A stretch of DNA of 64,000 nucleotides from Marilutibacter chinensis (lineage in GTDB: Bacteria > Pseudomonadota > Gammaproteobacteria > Xanthomonadales > Xanthomonadaceae). Position 1 is the stretch's first letter, and the number at the start of each line of letters is the position of its first letter. The position numbers were made by a program, and so were the translations under genes. The notes below the pieces were generated by a model. The model was not told the DNA's origin. It saw only the letters and a list, made by a program, of their open reading frames with translations, and did not search any database. The stretch spans positions 62,001-126,000 of the forward strand of contig NZ_JAKJPO010000007.1 in NCBI RefSeq assembly GCF_021725675.1. The letters run 5' to 3'. Shown here one piece after another: positions 39,361-51,421 of the stretch.

Positions 39361-40407
39361 ATGCGTCCGTTTTCCCTGCAACTGGCCGGCTTCCTGCTGA
39401 CCGGCATCCTGCTGGTCCCGCAGGCGGCCTTGGCGGCGACCCTGCACCACCTGTCCGGTCGCACCATGGGCACGACCTGGCAGGTACGGGTGGCCTCGGA
39501 CGCAGACCCCGACCGTCTGAGCGCGGGCATCCAGGCGCAGCTCGACGAAGTCGTCGCGCAGATGAGTACCTGGGAACCGGCATCGGACATCAGCCGCTTC
39601 AACCGCGCCCCCGCGGGCGAGCTGCAAGGGCTGCCGGACGCGTTCTTCGAGGTGTTGGACGCGGCGTTGACGCTGGCCGCGGACACTGGCGGCGCCTACG
39701 ACCCCACCGTCGGCCCGCTGGTCAACCTGTGGGGCTTCGGCCCGGACGGCGCCCGCGATGCGCCGCCCGACGACCGGGCGATCGCCGCCGTCATGGCCCG
39801 CAGCGGTTGGCGACGCCTCGTTCTCGACCGCCGCACCCGCACCGTCGTGCAGCCGGGCGGGCTGTACCTGGATCTGTCGTCGATCGCGAAAGGCTACGGC
39901 GTCGACCGGGTCGCCGCCTATCTGGATGCCACCGGCAGCAGCGCCTGGCTGGTCGAGGTCGGCGGCGAACTGCGCGCCCGCGGCCGCAAGCCCGACGGCG
40001 AAACCTGGCGCATCGCCATCGAGCAGCCAGCCCCGGACGACCGCGGCGATGGCGCGGCGACCGGCGACCTGCCGCAGCTATCCGGTGTCGTGCTCGAACC
40101 GGGTGACATGGCGGTCGCGACCTCCGGCGACTACCGCCACTATTTCGAGACCGCCGACGGCCGCTTCTCGCATACCATCGATCCACGCAACGGACGACCG
40201 GTGAGCCACGGGCTGGCGTCGGTCACCGTGCTGCATCCGTCCTGCATGCAGGCCGATGCGCTGGCCACCGCGCTGAGCGTGCTCGGTCCCGAGGCGGGTT
40301 ACCGATATGCGGTCGAACGCGGGCTCGCGGCGCTGTTCTTCGTCCATGCCGGCGATGGCTTCCAGCGACGGACGACGCCGGCGTTCGAACGCCACCTGCT
40401 GCCATGA
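39361..40407 (+). CDS. apbE: FAD:protein FMN transferase ApbE
   Basis: 348 residues with an N-terminal signal-like segment (LAGFLLTGILLVPQAALA). The family motifs are RTMGTTWQVRV, SSIAKGYGVDRVA and HTIDPRNGRPV. ApbE moves FMN from FAD to a Thr/Ser of D-x-x-S/T-G-A-T motifs in the periplasm, and the DUF2271 protein two genes upstream has that motif. Overlaps the next gene by ATGA. Typical family length is 330-350. Confidence 0.93.
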   Translation: MRPFSLQLAGFLLTGILLVPQAALAATLHHLSGRTMGTTWQVRVASDADPDRLSAGIQAQLDEVVAQMSTWEPASDISRFNRAPAGELQGLPDAFFEVLDAALTLAADTGGAYDPTVGPLVNLWGFGPDGARDAPPDDRAIAAVMARSGWRRLVLDRRTRTVVQPGGLYLDLSSIAKGYGVDRVAAYLDATGSSAWLVEVGGELRARGRKPDGETWRIAIEQPAPDDRGDGAATGDLPQLSGVVLEPGDMAVATSGDYRHYFETADGRFSHTIDPRNGRPVSHGLASVTVLHPSCMQADALATALSVLGPEAGYRYAVERGLAALFFVHAGDGFQRRTTPAFERHLLP

Positions 40408-42101
40408 CTGCTACGGCCGTTCCCTCGCGTCGGCCCGACCCCGGCCCTGTCGGCAATACGCTGGCCCTGCTCGCCCTGCTGACGCTGGCCGTGCTGGCGA
40501 TGCGCTGGCAGGTGGAACCGCTGCAATGGCGCGATCCAGGTCCGGGCCGCTGGTGGTTCGCGGGCGTCGTGCTTGGACTGTGGGCCGGCTTCACCGGCGC
40601 GGTGGCTCTTTCGCGCCGGCTGCGCAGGCGCGCGGCCGATGCCGACGGATCCGTCTCCGCCGGCGCTCCCGTCGACTGGCTGGTCGCCCATGCCAGCCAG
40701 ACCGGCTATGCCGAACAGCTGGCGATGCTGACCGCTGCGGCGCTGCGCAGCGCCGGCCAGCGGGTGCGGCTGGTGCCACTGGGAAAACTGGATACCGCAG
40801 CGCTGGCGGCGGCCGGGCAGGCGCTGTTCATCGTCAGCACCACCGGCGAAGGCGACCCTCCGGATGCGGCCATGCCGTTCGTTCGCCGCACGCTCACCGA
40901 TCGGGCCGGGCTCGGCACGTTGCGCTATGGACTGCTCGCGCTGGGCGACCGCGAATACGACGCCTACTGCGCATTCGGCCATCGCCTCGACGGCTGGCTA
41001 CGCCACAGCCATGCCCATGCGCTGTTCGACATGATCGAGGTCGACAATGGCGACGCTGGCGCCCTGCGCCTGTGGCAGCAGCATCTGGGACAGCTCGCCG
41101 GAAAGACCGATCTGCCGGACTGGAGTCGTCCGGCCTACCAGCCATGGCGGCTGCAGGCGCGTCGTCACCTGAATCCCGGCAGCCTCGGTGGCGCGGTGTT
41201 CGACATCCGGCTGGAGCCCGAGGACCCGACCCGACTCCACTGGAGCGCCGGCGACATCGCCGAGATCGGCCCCCGCCATGCCGAGGCCGACGTCGACGCA
41301 TGGCTGGCGACGGCCGGCGTGGACGGCTCCGCCCGAGTGGAGCTCGATGGCGTGATGCAACCGCTGCGCGATCTTCTCGCCGGAGCGAAGCTGCCCGCGC
41401 CCACAGGTGTGGAAGGCCTGGATGCCCGGCAGATCGCCGCTGCGCTGGAACCGCTGCCGCACCGGGAGTACTCGATCGCGTCGATCCCGGGCGAAGGCCA
41501 CCTGCGCCTGCTGGTCCGGCAGATGCGTCATCCGGACGGACGCCTGGGCAGCGGCAGCGGCTGGCTGACCGAGCACGCGCGCATCGGCGCCCCCGTAGCC
41601 CTGCGCATCCGCGGCAATCGCGCCTTCCACCTGCACGACGACGAACGCCCGCTGATCCTGATCGGCAACGGCACCGGCGTGGCCGGCCTGCGCGCGCTGC
41701 TGAGGGCCCGGATCGAGCGCGGACACGCGCGCAACTGGCTGCTGTTCGGCGAACGCCAGCGGCGGCACGACCTGCACTTCGGCGATGAGCTGCTCGGCTG
41801 GCAAACGCTGGGCTGGCTGGCCCGTCTCGACCTGGCGTTCTCGCGCGATGACGTCGTGAGATCGGACGAGGGCGGCGGGCAGACCGTGGCGCAGCGCCGC
41901 TCGGGTGTCTATGTGCAGGACCTGCTGCGCGAACAGCGCACGCGGCTGCAGGAATGGATAGCCGCCGATGCTGCCATCCATGTCTGCGGCAGCCTGCAGG
42001 GCATGGCTCCGGGCGTGGACGCGGCGCTGCGCGACTGCCTCGGCGACGATGCGGTCGACGATCTGATCGACGAGGGCCGCTACCGCCGCGACGTGTACTG
42101 A
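40404..42101 (+). CDS. Membrane-anchored diflavin reductase (flavodoxin/FAD/NADPH)
   Basis: 565 residues. Two N-terminal helices (about 18-35 and 48-68) anchor it. A flavodoxin domain (about 85-220; ASQTGYAEQLA, STTGEGDPPD, LALGDREYDAYC) precedes the FAD and NADPH domains (EYSIASIP, RQMRHPDGRLGSGSGWLTEH, LIGNGTGVAGLR, YVQDLLREQ). The layout resembles CysJ but is truncated in the connecting domain. It would take electrons from NADPH in the cytoplasm to the membrane for the PepSY/ApbE system. ATG overlaps the apbE stop. Do not confuse with cysJ at 49537. Confidence 0.85.
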   Translation: MTATAVPSRRPDPGPVGNTLALLALLTLAVLAMRWQVEPLQWRDPGPGRWWFAGVVLGLWAGFTGAVALSRRLRRRAADADGSVSAGAPVDWLVAHASQTGYAEQLAMLTAAALRSAGQRVRLVPLGKLDTAALAAAGQALFIVSTTGEGDPPDAAMPFVRRTLTDRAGLGTLRYGLLALGDREYDAYCAFGHRLDGWLRHSHAHALFDMIEVDNGDAGALRLWQQHLGQLAGKTDLPDWSRPAYQPWRLQARRHLNPGSLGGAVFDIRLEPEDPTRLHWSAGDIAEIGPRHAEADVDAWLATAGVDGSARVELDGVMQPLRDLLAGAKLPAPTGVEGLDARQIAAALEPLPHREYSIASIPGEGHLRLLVRQMRHPDGRLGSGSGWLTEHARIGAPVALRIRGNRAFHLHDDERPLILIGNGTGVAGLRALLRARIERGHARNWLLFGERQRRHDLHFGDELLGWQTLGWLARLDLAFSRDDVVRSDEGGGQTVAQRRSGVYVQDLLREQRTRLQEWIAADAAIHVCGSLQGMAPGVDAALRDCLGDDAVDDLIDEGRYRRDVY

Positions 42102-42509
42102 ACAGCGCGGTCACTGCGGGCCGGCTGCCGCTGCGAAAACCATCTCGTGTATCCGGCGCGGCGACCCGGCCACTACATGAGCCGGGGCGATCGCGAATCG
42201 GCTCCGGTCGGAATGAACTCAGATCCCCCGGGCCCGGAAGGCAAAAGGCCGGCGACGACCCGGTCAACGGCTTGCCGGATCGTAATCTGCCTTGTGCCGC
42301 TCACGGGAACTGGAACTCTCCACGAGGAACGGCACGTCACCCGTGGCCGAATCCAGTTGGATCTCGACGGCACCATCCGGATGGCGGCAAAACCAGAGAC
42401 CTTCGTCACCAGCGCCGGGATGCGGCATGACGATCGGGGCCCGAGAAACGTCCAGGTGCCTGGCGGAGACGTCAGGTCGCGTTGGTGTCCCGCATGTCTT
42501 CTTCGGACC
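42102..42509. other. Intergenic region without recognisable features
   Basis: About 408 bases between the reductase stop and the end of the convergent hutD-like gene. A short frame on the minus strand (42173-42409) has no domain. I see no clear terminator or promoter. Confidence 0.35.
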
Positions 42510-43178
42510 TCACTCGGTCCGGCCCGTGGCCTCAGCCCGGCACAGCCTGATCACCCAGGCCTCGCCACCGCCTTCGAGCACGTGTCGCAATCGGGTCCGG
42601 CCGGCCGCTAGTACCGCGGTGTCGCCGGCCTCGAGCCCACCCGGTCCGGCACCGTCGGTGAACATGCCCTGGCCGCCGATCAGGTGTATCAGCCAGGTAC
42701 TGCCGGGTTCGACGAAGATCACCATCGGACCGACCAGCGGCCGGTGCCAAGAGGCAGCATCGACCCGTGCGCGGCGCCACATCAGGTTGACCACCTCGAC
42801 CCGGCCATCGAGGGGACAGCCGACCATCACCTCCTCGCCGGTGAAGCGGAGCCGGTCGTGCGGCGGATGCAGGACCGTCTCACCTGCGGCTCGCCGCAGC
42901 CGCAGACCGTTGCCGGACAGCAACATCTGCTCGCGCTCGACGCCGTCGAACCGCGAGAAGGGCGCTTCCCCATCGATCTCGGCAACCGAAAGCCGCCAGT
43001 CCCACCCCTCGTCCGCGGTGGAACCCTGGGTCGCATCGCTCGCCTCATCGCCCGCGGACCGGAGACGTCCTTGCGCTATCTCCCGGGTCCAGCCCAGGCC
43101 GTTGCGCCAGCGCGTGCGGAGGCAGGCATGGGACGGGACGATCCATGAATCGCGATGTGGGTTTGCGTCGTGTTCCAT
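42510..43178 (-). CDS. HutD/Ves family protein
   Basis: 222 residues, a cupin-like protein. TRWRNGLGWTREIA is the HutD/Ves N-terminal signature, WDWRLSVAEIDGEAPFSRFDGVERE follows, and the C-terminal region has LEAGDTAVLAAG. HutD is linked to histidine utilisation in Pseudomonas with an unclear regulatory role; Ves is a cold-induced paralogue in E. coli. No hut gene is near here, so the role is not established. ATG 43178. Single-gene unit as far as can be seen. Confidence 0.82.
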   Translation of the reverse strand: MEHDANPHRDSWIVPSHACLRTRWRNGLGWTREIAQGRLRSAGDEASDATQGSTADEGWDWRLSVAEIDGEAPFSRFDGVEREQMLLSGNGLRLRRAAGETVLHPPHDRLRFTGEEVMVGCPLDGRVEVVNLMWRRARVDAASWHRPLVGPMVIFVEPGSTWLIHLIGGQGMFTDGAGPGGLEAGDTAVLAAGRTRLRHVLEGGGEAWVIRLCRAEATGRTE

Positions 43179-43422
43179 CCGCGCAGTCTATCGATGAGCG
43201 CTTCGCACCGCCCAATCCGCCGATCTCCCTGGATCGCGCATTCTCCGTCAACTGCCCTGGCCGGGCGGGCAGAAGGGCGGAGCAGCCACGACAGAGCCGC
43301 CCGCCACGGCTCCTTCCGTTGCGGGCGGCCTACCTCCATGTCCGGGGGCATCCCCCGATTCCGCCAGGGGTCCGTTCCTGGCTCGGCCGGCGATGCCTCC
43401 ACGCATGCCGGCCCCGCGTGCT

Positions 43423-43791
43423 TCAGCGGCGGGCAGGTCGCGATGCCGCGGCACCCGCACCCGCACTCGCACCAGCGGCGGCGGCGGCAGGACGGCGCGG
43501 CGCGGCGTAACCGACCACGATCAGGTCGCGGTTCTTCTCCACCGTCTTCAGGCCGATGCCGCTGACCAGGGCCAGCTGCTCGACGCTGCGGAACGGTCCG
43601 TTGGCCTTGCGGTATTCGACGATCGCTTCGGCCTTGGCCGGCCCGACGTTGAGCAGGACACGGTCGAGCGTGGCGGCATCTGCGGTGTTGATGTCGACCT
43701 TCTCGCCGGCGATCGCGGTGGCGGTCAGCGCGCTGCCGACCAGCAGCAGCGCAAGAGCGACGGATTTCATGATCTGGTGCAGGGATTTCAT
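43423..43791 (-). CDS. ComEA-like helix-hairpin-helix DNA-binding protein
   Basis: 122 residues. A signal peptide (about 1-28, ending AIAGE) is followed by a double helix-hairpin-helix: VDINTADAATLDRVLLNVGPAKAEAIVEYRKANG and then FRSVEQLALVSGIGLKTVEKNRDLI (within about 30-90). The tail is Ala/Arg-rich and disordered. ComEA binds incoming DNA in competence; a periplasmic DNA-binding role fits. AAAGGA lies 8 bases before ATG 43791, supporting that start; MKSVALALL at 43770 is the alternative. Confidence 0.85.
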   Translation of the reverse strand: MKSLHQIMKSVALALLLVGSALTATAIAGEKVDINTADAATLDRVLLNVGPAKAEAIVEYRKANGPFRSVEQLALVSGIGLKTVEKNRDLIVVGYAAPRRPAAAAAGASAGAGAAASRPARR

Positions 43792-44110
43792 CTGAGGTCC
43801 TTTCTCGTTGGCGTGTTGTGGAACGTCCTTGATTGCCGCGAGCCGGTCCCGATTGGTGCCGGTGGGCGGCAGGAACAGTCTCCCGAAGCCTCCGCGGCCA
43901 ACCCATCGGCAGAGCCTCCGGAATGGAGCCGGAAATCCGCCCGATCCGGCCTAGGAAATTTCCTAGGCCAGGACCGGCGCCGACGGGGGCCGTGCCCCCG
44001 GACGGCCTCCGCGGTTGCCCTCGCCACCGCCGCCAGCTCGCTGCCCGGCCGCGGGGACGGATTCGCCGCTGGCGCTAAAATGGCGGTTCATCCGGTTCAG
44101 AGGTGCTCCA
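43792..44110. promoter_or_regulatory. Divergent comEA-like/M20 peptidase intergenic region
   Basis: 319 bases without a gene. It holds the 22-bp palindrome at 43948-43969 and a GGGGGC-CGT-GCCCCC hairpin at about 43984-43999. AGAGG lies 8 bases before the peptidase ATG. Confidence 0.45.
43948..43969. promoter_or_regulatory. Perfect 22-bp palindrome
   Basis: GGCCTAGGAAA is followed directly by its reverse complement TTTCCTAGGCC. Its zero spacer and AT centre are unlike a transcription terminator and more like an operator for a dimeric regulator. No consensus I know matches. Confidence 0.55.
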
Positions 44111-45619
<1,509 letters not shown>

Positions 45620-45652
45620 TCGAGCGACGGGCGGGAAACGGCACACGGAACA

Positions 45653-45680
45653 AAGGGCCGAACCGGACGATCCGGCCCTT
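45653..45680. terminator. Bidirectional terminator between M20 peptidase and cysNC
   Basis: AAGGGCCG (45653-45660) and CGGCCCTT (45673-45680) form an 8-bp stem with a 12-base loop. On the plus strand CTCGTT follows; on the minus strand TGTTCC follows. The T tracts are weak, so its efficiency is uncertain. Confidence 0.5.
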
Positions 45681-45734
45681 CTCGTTCTGAAATCGGGCTT
45701 CCCGGAACCCGCTGCCCGGGCCCGGGAAGGCGCG

Positions 45735-47633
45735 TCAGTCCAGCAGTCGCCGGATCACCCGTTCGGCCAGCGCCTCGGCGCTCTCGGCGACGGTGTCCAG
45801 GACCAGCTCCGCAGTTTCCGGCGGCTCGTACGGCGAATCGATACCGGTGAAATTCGGGATCTTGCCCGCGCGCGCCTTGGCATAGAGCCCCTTGATGTCG
45901 CGCTGCTCGGCGACGTCAAGCGGCGTGTCGACGAACGCCTCGATGAACTCGCCGTCGCCGAACAGTTCGCGCGCCATCCGCCGCTCGGCACGGAACGGCG
46001 AGATGAAGCTGACCAGCACGATCAGGCCGGCCTCGGTCATCAGCCTGGCGACCTCGGCGACGCGGCGGATGTTCTCGACCCGGTCCTCGTCGGTGAAGCC
46101 CAGGTCCTTGTTGAGGCCATGGCGGACGTTGTCGCCGTCGAGCACGAAGGCATGCCGCCCCATCGCGTGCAGGCGCTTGTCGACCAGGTTGGCGATCGTC
46201 GACTTGCCCGAGCCGGACAGGCCGGTGAACCACACGCATCGTGCGACCTGCCCCTTGCTGGTCGAACGCGCGGCCTTGTCGACATCGACGTGCTGCCAGT
46301 GGATGTTGCCGGCGCGGCGCAACGCGAATTCCAGCGTACCGGCCGCCGCCGTCGCATTGCTCAGGCGGTCGATCAGGATGAAGCCGCCGAGCGCGCGGTT
46401 GTCGCGGTAGGCCTCGAACGGAATCGGCTGATCGAGGTGCAGGTTGCACAACGCAACCTCGTTCAGTTCCAGATGCTTGGCGGCGAGCTTGTCCTGGGTG
46501 TTGACGTCGACCTTGTGCTTGATCTCGGTCACCGTCGCGCCGACGGTGCGGGTGCCGATCTTCAGCCAGTACGGACGTCCCGGCAGCAGTGGCTGTTCGC
46601 CCATCCACAGCAGGTGCGCGGCGAACTGGTCGGACAGCTCCGGCGGCTGGCCGGCGCCGGCGATCACGTCGCCGCGGCTGATGTCGAGCTCGTCGGTCAG
46701 GGTCAGGGTCACCGCCTGGCCTGCGGCCGCCCGCTCGAGGTCGCCATTGGCGACGACGATGCGCGCGACCTGCGAACGCCGTCCCGACGGCAGCGCGACG
46801 ACGGCATCGCCGGGCTTCACCGAGCCGGCCACGATGGTGCCGGCGAAGCCGCGGAAATCCTGGTTCGGACGGTTGACCCATTGCACCGGCAGGCGGAAGC
46901 CCAGGCCGGCTTCGTCGCGGCTCGGCTCCACCGTCTCCAGGTACTCCAGCACGCTCGGGCCGTCGTACCAAGACGTCGCGGCGGAACGTTCGATCAGGTT
47001 GTCGCCCTTCAGCGCCGACAGCGGCACCGCCTGCACGTGATCGATGCCCAGCTGCGCGGCCAGCTCGCGGTAGCCGGCGACGATGGTGTCGAAGACCGCC
47101 TGGTCGTAGCCGACCAGGTCCATCTTGTTGACCGCCAGCAGGACGTGGCGGATGCCCAGCAGCGAAACGATGTAGCTGTGCCGGCGGGTCTGGGTCAGCA
47201 GGCCCTTGCGCGCGTCGACCAGCACCACCGCCACGTCCGCGGTCGAGGCGCCGGTCGCCATGTTGCGGGTGTACTGCTCGTGGCCCGGACAGTCGGCGAC
47301 GATGAACTTGCGCTTGTCGGTGCTGAAGAAACGGTAGGCGACATCGATGGTGATGCCCTGTTCGCGTTCGGCGGAGAGACCGTCGACCAGCAGCGCATAG
47401 TCGATCTCGCCGTTCTGGGTGCCATGGCGACGGCTGTCCGACTCCAGCGCTGCGAGCTGATCATCGAACAGGCGCTTTGTGTCGTGCAGCAGCCGTCCGA
47501 TCAGGGTGCTCTTGCCGTCGTCGACGCTGCCGCAGGTGATGAAACGCAGCAGCCCCTTGGTCTCGTGCTGCTCCAGGTAGGCCGCGACCGCGGCCTCGGC
47601 CTCCAGGTTGGCGATGCCGGTGGAAGCATCCAT
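45735..47633 (-). CDS. cysNC: Bifunctional sulfate adenylyltransferase subunit 1 / APS kinase
   Basis: 632 residues. Residues 1 to about 430 are the GTPase CysN, with G1 GSVDDGKST (35-43), DCPGHEQY and NKMDLV. From about 440 the APS kinase CysC domain begins ([22 protein letters not shown]-loop GSGKST). CysN activates the CysD ATP sulfurylase with GTP, and CysC phosphorylates APS to PAPS. The fusion is common in Xanthomonadales and rhizobia. It overlaps the cysD stop by one base (TGATG) and follows it in one operon. No separate cysC is needed. Confidence 0.97.
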   Translation of the reverse strand: MDASTGIANLEAEAAVAAYLEQHETKGLLRFITCGSVDDGKSTLIGRLLHDTKRLFDDQLAALESDSRRHGTQNGEIDYALLVDGLSAEREQGITIDVAYRFFSTDKRKFIVADCPGHEQYTRNMATGASTADVAVVLVDARKGLLTQTRRHSYIVSLLGIRHVLLAVNKMDLVGYDQAVFDTIVAGYRELAAQLGIDHVQAVPLSALKGDNLIERSAATSWYDGPSVLEYLETVEPSRDEAGLGFRLPVQWVNRPNQDFRGFAGTIVAGSVKPGDAVVALPSGRRSQVARIVVANGDLERAAAGQAVTLTLTDELDISRGDVIAGAGQPPELSDQFAAHLLWMGEQPLLPGRPYWLKIGTRTVGATVTEIKHKVDVNTQDKLAAKHLELNEVALCNLHLDQPIPFEAYRDNRALGGFILIDRLSNATAAAGTLEFALRRAGNIHWQHVDVDKAARSTSKGQVARCVWFTGLSGSGKSTIANLVDKRLHAMGRHAFVLDGDNVRHGLNKDLGFTDEDRVENIRRVAEVARLMTEAGLIVLVSFISPFRAERRMARELFGDGEFIEAFVDTPLDVAEQRDIKGLYAKARAGKIPNFTGIDSPYEPPETAELVLDTVAESAEALAERVIRRLLD

Positions 47634-48550
47634 CAGAAATACCCCTCCTGCTTCTTCTTCTCCATCGACGCCGTCGGATCGTGGTCGATCACCCGCCCCT
47701 GGCGTTCGGAGGTGGTGGCCACCAGCATCTCGGCGATGATCTTCTCCAGGGTGTCGGCGTCGGAATCGATCGCACCGGTCAGCGGATAGCAGCCCAGCGT
47801 GCGGAAGCGCACGCGCCGCATCCGCGGCGTTTCGCCGTCGACCAGCGGCATGCGCTCGTCATCGACCATGATCAGCGCGCCATCGCGCTCGACCACCGGC
47901 CGCTCGGCGGCGAAATACAGTTCCGGCACCGGAATCTTCTCGCGGTAGATGTAGAGCCAGACGTCCAGCTCGGTCCAGTTCGACAGCGGGAACACGCGTA
48001 CGCTCTCGCCCTTGTTGACGCGGGTGTTGTAGGCGTCCCACAACTCGGGGCGCTGCGCCTTCGGGTCCCAGCGGTGCTGCGCGCTGCGGAAGCTGAAGAT
48101 GCGCTCCTTCGCGCGCGACTTCTCCTCGTCGCGGCGGGCGCCGCCGATCGCGGCGTCGAAGCCCCACTTGTCCAGCGCCTGCTTCAACGCCTGGGTCTTC
48201 ATCACGTCGGTGTGGACAGTGGCGCCGTGGGAAAACGGACCGATGCCCTGGGCCACGCCGTCGGGGTTGGTGTGGGTGCGCAGTTCGACGCCGGTCTCGC
48301 TGGCGCGGCGGTCGCGGAACGCGATCATCTCGCGGAACTTCCAGCCGGTGTCGACATGCAGCAGCGGGATCGGCGGACGCGCCGGGGCGAACGCCTTGAC
48401 CAGCAGGTGCAGCAGCACCGAGCTGTCCTTGCCGACGGAATACAGCATCACCGGGTTCTGGAACCCGGCGGCGACCTCGCGAAGGATGTGGATGCTCTCG
48501 GCTTCGAGCCGGTCGAGGTGGGACAGTGTCTTGGCGGGAATACTGGACAT
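47633..48550 (-). CDS. cysD: Sulfate adenylyltransferase subunit 2
   Basis: 305 residues of the PP-loop family: [14 protein letters not shown] is the SGGKDS-like motif, followed by [11 protein letters not shown] and [18 protein letters not shown]. It makes APS from ATP and sulfate with CysN. It starts 67 bases after the TSUP gene and probably shares its transcript. Full family length. Confidence 0.97.
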   Translation of the reverse strand: MSSIPAKTLSHLDRLEAESIHILREVAAGFQNPVMLYSVGKDSSVLLHLLVKAFAPARPPIPLLHVDTGWKFREMIAFRDRRASETGVELRTHTNPDGVAQGIGPFSHGATVHTDVMKTQALKQALDKWGFDAAIGGARRDEEKSRAKERIFSFRSAQHRWDPKAQRPELWDAYNTRVNKGESVRVFPLSNWTELDVWLYIYREKIPVPELYFAAERPVVERDGALIMVDDERMPLVDGETPRMRRVRFRTLGCYPLTGAIDSDADTLEKIIAEMLVATTSERQGRVIDHDPTASMEKKKQEGYF

Positions 48551-48617
48551 CAGGAGGCTTGGATTCTCTCGGGGTCCCGGCTCGGGTCGGGAGCCATGTG
48601 GAACCGGTAATTCTGAC

Positions 48618-49370
48618 CTATATCAGGCCGTGGTGCTTCAGAAGGGTCCGGACGCTCAGGCCGATCACCACCAGCCCGACCACGACCAGCATCGGCCGTG
48701 GATTGATCCGCCTGACGAGCCAGGCGCCGAATGGCGCGGCGATCACGCCTCCGATCGCCAGGCCGAGGATCACCTGCCAATGGCTGATGCCAAGGGTGAA
48801 CAGGAACACCAGCGAGGCGGTCAGGGTGACGAAGAATTCGACTGCGTTCACGGTTCCGACGGTCAGCCTGAACGCACTGCCGCGGGCGAGCAGGTTGCTG
48901 GCGACGATCGGTCCCCAGCCGCCCCCGCCCATCGCGTCGATCAGCGCTCCGAAAAATCCCAGCGGACCGACATGGCGGGTGACCTCGCGCGACGGGAAGG
49001 CCCGGAACGCCTTGATCACGATGACCACGCCCATCAGCAGCAGGTAGACCGCGACCCAGGGCCGGATCGCTTCGCCGGAGATGCTGGCGAGCAGGTAGGC
49101 ACCGGCGCCCGCGCCCAGCACGGCAGGCAGCAACAGCTTCCTGAACAGGCGCTTGTCGATGTTGCCGAATGCGTGGTGGGAGGCCGCCGACGCGCCGGTG
49201 GTGAAGCATTCGGCGGTGTGCACCGTCGCGCTGGCGACCGCCGGCGGCACCCCCAGCCCCAGCAGCAGGCTCGACGCCGTCACCCCGTAGGCCATGCCCA
49301 GCGCGCCATCGATCAACTGCGCGGCGACGCCGATGGCGATGTAGTGGAACAGCTCGGGAGCGATATCCAT
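48618..49370 (-). CDS. TSUP/TauE-SafE family transporter
   Basis: 250 residues with about seven or eight membrane segments. Motifs include [15 protein letters not shown] and [21 protein letters not shown] near the middle, which mark TauE/SafE (DUF81). It leads the TSUP-cysD-cysNC operon and probably moves sulfate or sulfite. No ABC sulfate importer is in the window, so a role in uptake is possible, but the family includes exporters. ATG 49370 chosen; a few codons upstream are unlikely. Confidence 0.88.
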   Translation of the reverse strand: MDIAPELFHYIAIGVAAQLIDGALGMAYGVTASSLLLGLGVPPAVASATVHTAECFTTGASAASHHAFGNIDKRLFRKLLLPAVLGAGAGAYLLASISGEAIRPWVAVYLLLMGVVIVIKAFRAFPSREVTRHVGPLGFFGALIDAMGGGGWGPIVASNLLARGSAFRLTVGTVNAVEFFVTLTASLVFLFTLGISHWQVILGLAIGGVIAAPFGAWLVRRINPRPMLVVVGLVVIGLSVRTLLKHHGLI

Positions 49371-49536
49371 GGACACGGGCCTGGCGGCCGGAATGCGGCG
49401 ACGCGGCAGTATCCGGAGGGGCATTCCATGCCGCAAGTTCAGGAACGGCATAACCGCATAACCAGCGATCCTTTCCGCCGGCGCGGATCGCTGCCTAGTC
49501 TCGATGCCACGAAACCGTGGTTCCGAGAACGTAGCG
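49371..49536. promoter_or_regulatory. Divergent cys promoter region with tandem GCATAACC
   Basis: 166 bases between the TSUP and cysJ starts. GCATAACC is repeated in tandem at 49448-49463. It may form part of a CysB-type activator site; no match to a defined CysB consensus can be shown here. Confidence 0.4.
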
Positions 49537-51420
49537 ATGCCCGCCTCCCCCGCCCCCGCTCCGCTGACCGACGAGCAGTCCGGACTGTTGACCCGCCTGA
49601 CCGACGGCCTCGACGGCGCTGGCCTGTGGTGGATATCCGGCTATGCCGCCGGACTGGCCCGCGCCCAGGCGCCAGCGGCACGGATGGCGACCTCTCTGGC
49701 CACCACGGCCGTCCTGCCGGCCGCCGACGCCACTCCCGCGTCGCCCCTGACGATCGTCTACGGCAGCCAGACCGGCAACGCCCGGCGCGTGGCCGAGAAG
49801 CTCGCCGCCCAGGCCGAGGCCGCGGGCGCGGTGGTGCGCCTGCTGCGCGCAGACGCCTACCCGACCCGCGAGCTGAAAGACGAGAAACAGCTCTACATCG
49901 TCATCAGCACCCAGGGCGAGGGCGATCCGCCGGACGATTCGATCGCGCTGGTCGAATTCATCCGCGGCCGCCGCGCGCCGAAGCTGCCCCAGCTCCGGTA
50001 CGCCGTGCTCGGTCTCGGAGATTCCAGTTATCCGCAGTTCTGCGAAATGGGCCGGGTACTGGACGAGCGGCTGGCCGAACTCGGCGCCACCCGGCTGTTC
50101 GAACGCGGCGAGGCCGACCTCGATATCGACAGCGTCGCGACGCCGTGGCTGGAACGCGCGGTCGACGAAGCCCGGGCCATGGCCCGGGGCGCCGCGCCCG
50201 CACACAGCGCCACCGTCACTCCGCTGCGCCCTTTGCAAAGCGGGCCGGCGCATGACCGCGATCGGCCGTTCCAGGCGGAACTGCTGGCCTCGCATCCGCT
50301 GTCGGCGTCCAGCGGATTGCGCTCGCCGCGTGGCCGCGACGTGCGCCATTTCGAACTGTCGCTGGAAGGCTCCGGTCTGCACTACCAGCCCGGAGATGCG
50401 CTCGGCGTCTGGCCACGGAATCCGCCGGCGCTGATCGACGAGGTGCTCGCGACCCTGAAGCTCGATGGCGACACCGCGGTGGCTGCCTCCGGCGAGGAGC
50501 GTCCGCTGCGTGATTGGCTGGACGGCCGGCGCGAGCTGACGCGGTTGTCGCGACCGTTCCTGGCCGCGCATGCCGAACGCTGCGGCGACGCCGGGCTGCA
50601 GGCCATGCTGCAGCCCGATCGCCGCGCGGACCTGGCCCGGCTGTTCGACGAACTGCAGGTGATCGACCTGCTGCGGCGCCACCCCGCCGGCTGGGACGCG
50701 GCCGGCCTGGTCGCCGCGCTGCGGCCGATGGCGCCGCGGCTGTACTCGATCGCCTCCAGCCAGAAGCACGTGGGCGACGAGGTGCACCTGACCGTGGCCC
50801 ATGTCGAGTACGACTTCGATGGACGCACCCGCTGGGGCACCGCGTCGAATTTCCTCGCCCGCGCCGGCGAAGGGGCGCGCCTGCCGGTCTACATCGAACC
50901 CAACGAGCGCTTCCGGCTGCCGGCCGACCCGGACCGCGACATCATCATGGTCGGTCCGGGCACCGGCGTCGCACCGTTCCGCGCCTTCGTCCAGGAGCGC
51001 ACCGAGACGGCAGCGGGCGGGCGCAACTGGCTGTTCTTCGGCAACCCGCATTTCCGTACCGATTTCCTGTACCAGCTCGAGTGGCAGCGCGCGATCCGCG
51101 ATGGTCGGCTGCATCGCCTCGACCTCGCGTTCTCGCGCGACAAAGAGAAAAGTCCGCACGTGGATGCGCAGGGCGTTGCAGGGGACTCGCATCGAAAAAT
51201 CTACGTCCAGCGACGCCTCCGCGAACAAGGCCGCGCGATCTACGACTGGCTGGAGAACGGCGCGCACTTCTACGTCTGCGGCGCGATCGCGATGGGCAAG
51301 GACGTGCACGCGGCCCTGCTCGACGTGATCGCCACGCATGGGGGCCAGTCACGCGAGGACGCCGAGGATTACCTGGGCAGGCTCCAGCAACAGGGCCGCT
51401 ACGCCCGGGATGTCTACTGA
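49537..51420 (+). CDS. cysJ: Sulfite reductase flavoprotein subunit alpha
   Basis: 627 residues. A flavodoxin domain (about 70-215; [27 protein letters not shown]) leads to the FAD domain (RLYSIASSQ, near 405) and NADPH domain ([16 protein letters not shown]), ending YARDVY. It transfers electrons from NADPH through FAD and FMN to CysI. About 25 residues longer than E. coli CysJ at the N-terminus. Start ATG 49537 is preferred to 49504. The next gene starts one base after the stop. Confidence 0.95.
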   Translation: MPASPAPAPLTDEQSGLLTRLTDGLDGAGLWWISGYAAGLARAQAPAARMATSLATTAVLPAADATPASPLTIVYGSQTGNARRVAEKLAAQAEAAGAVVRLLRADAYPTRELKDEKQLYIVISTQGEGDPPDDSIALVEFIRGRRAPKLPQLRYAVLGLGDSSYPQFCEMGRVLDERLAELGATRLFERGEADLDIDSVATPWLERAVDEARAMARGAAPAHSATVTPLRPLQSGPAHDRDRPFQAELLASHPLSASSGLRSPRGRDVRHFELSLEGSGLHYQPGDALGVWPRNPPALIDEVLATLKLDGDTAVAASGEERPLRDWLDGRRELTRLSRPFLAAHAERCGDAGLQAMLQPDRRADLARLFDELQVIDLLRRHPAGWDAAGLVAALRPMAPRLYSIASSQKHVGDEVHLTVAHVEYDFDGRTRWGTASNFLARAGEGARLPVYIEPNERFRLPADPDRDIIMVGPGTGVAPFRAFVQERTETAAGGRNWLFFGNPHFRTDFLYQLEWQRAIRDGRLHRLDLAFSRDKEKSPHVDAQGVAGDSHRKIYVQRRLREQGRAIYDWLENGAHFYVCGAIAMGKDVHAALLDVIATHGGQSREDAEDYLGRLQQQGRYARDVY

Positions 51421-51421
51421 G

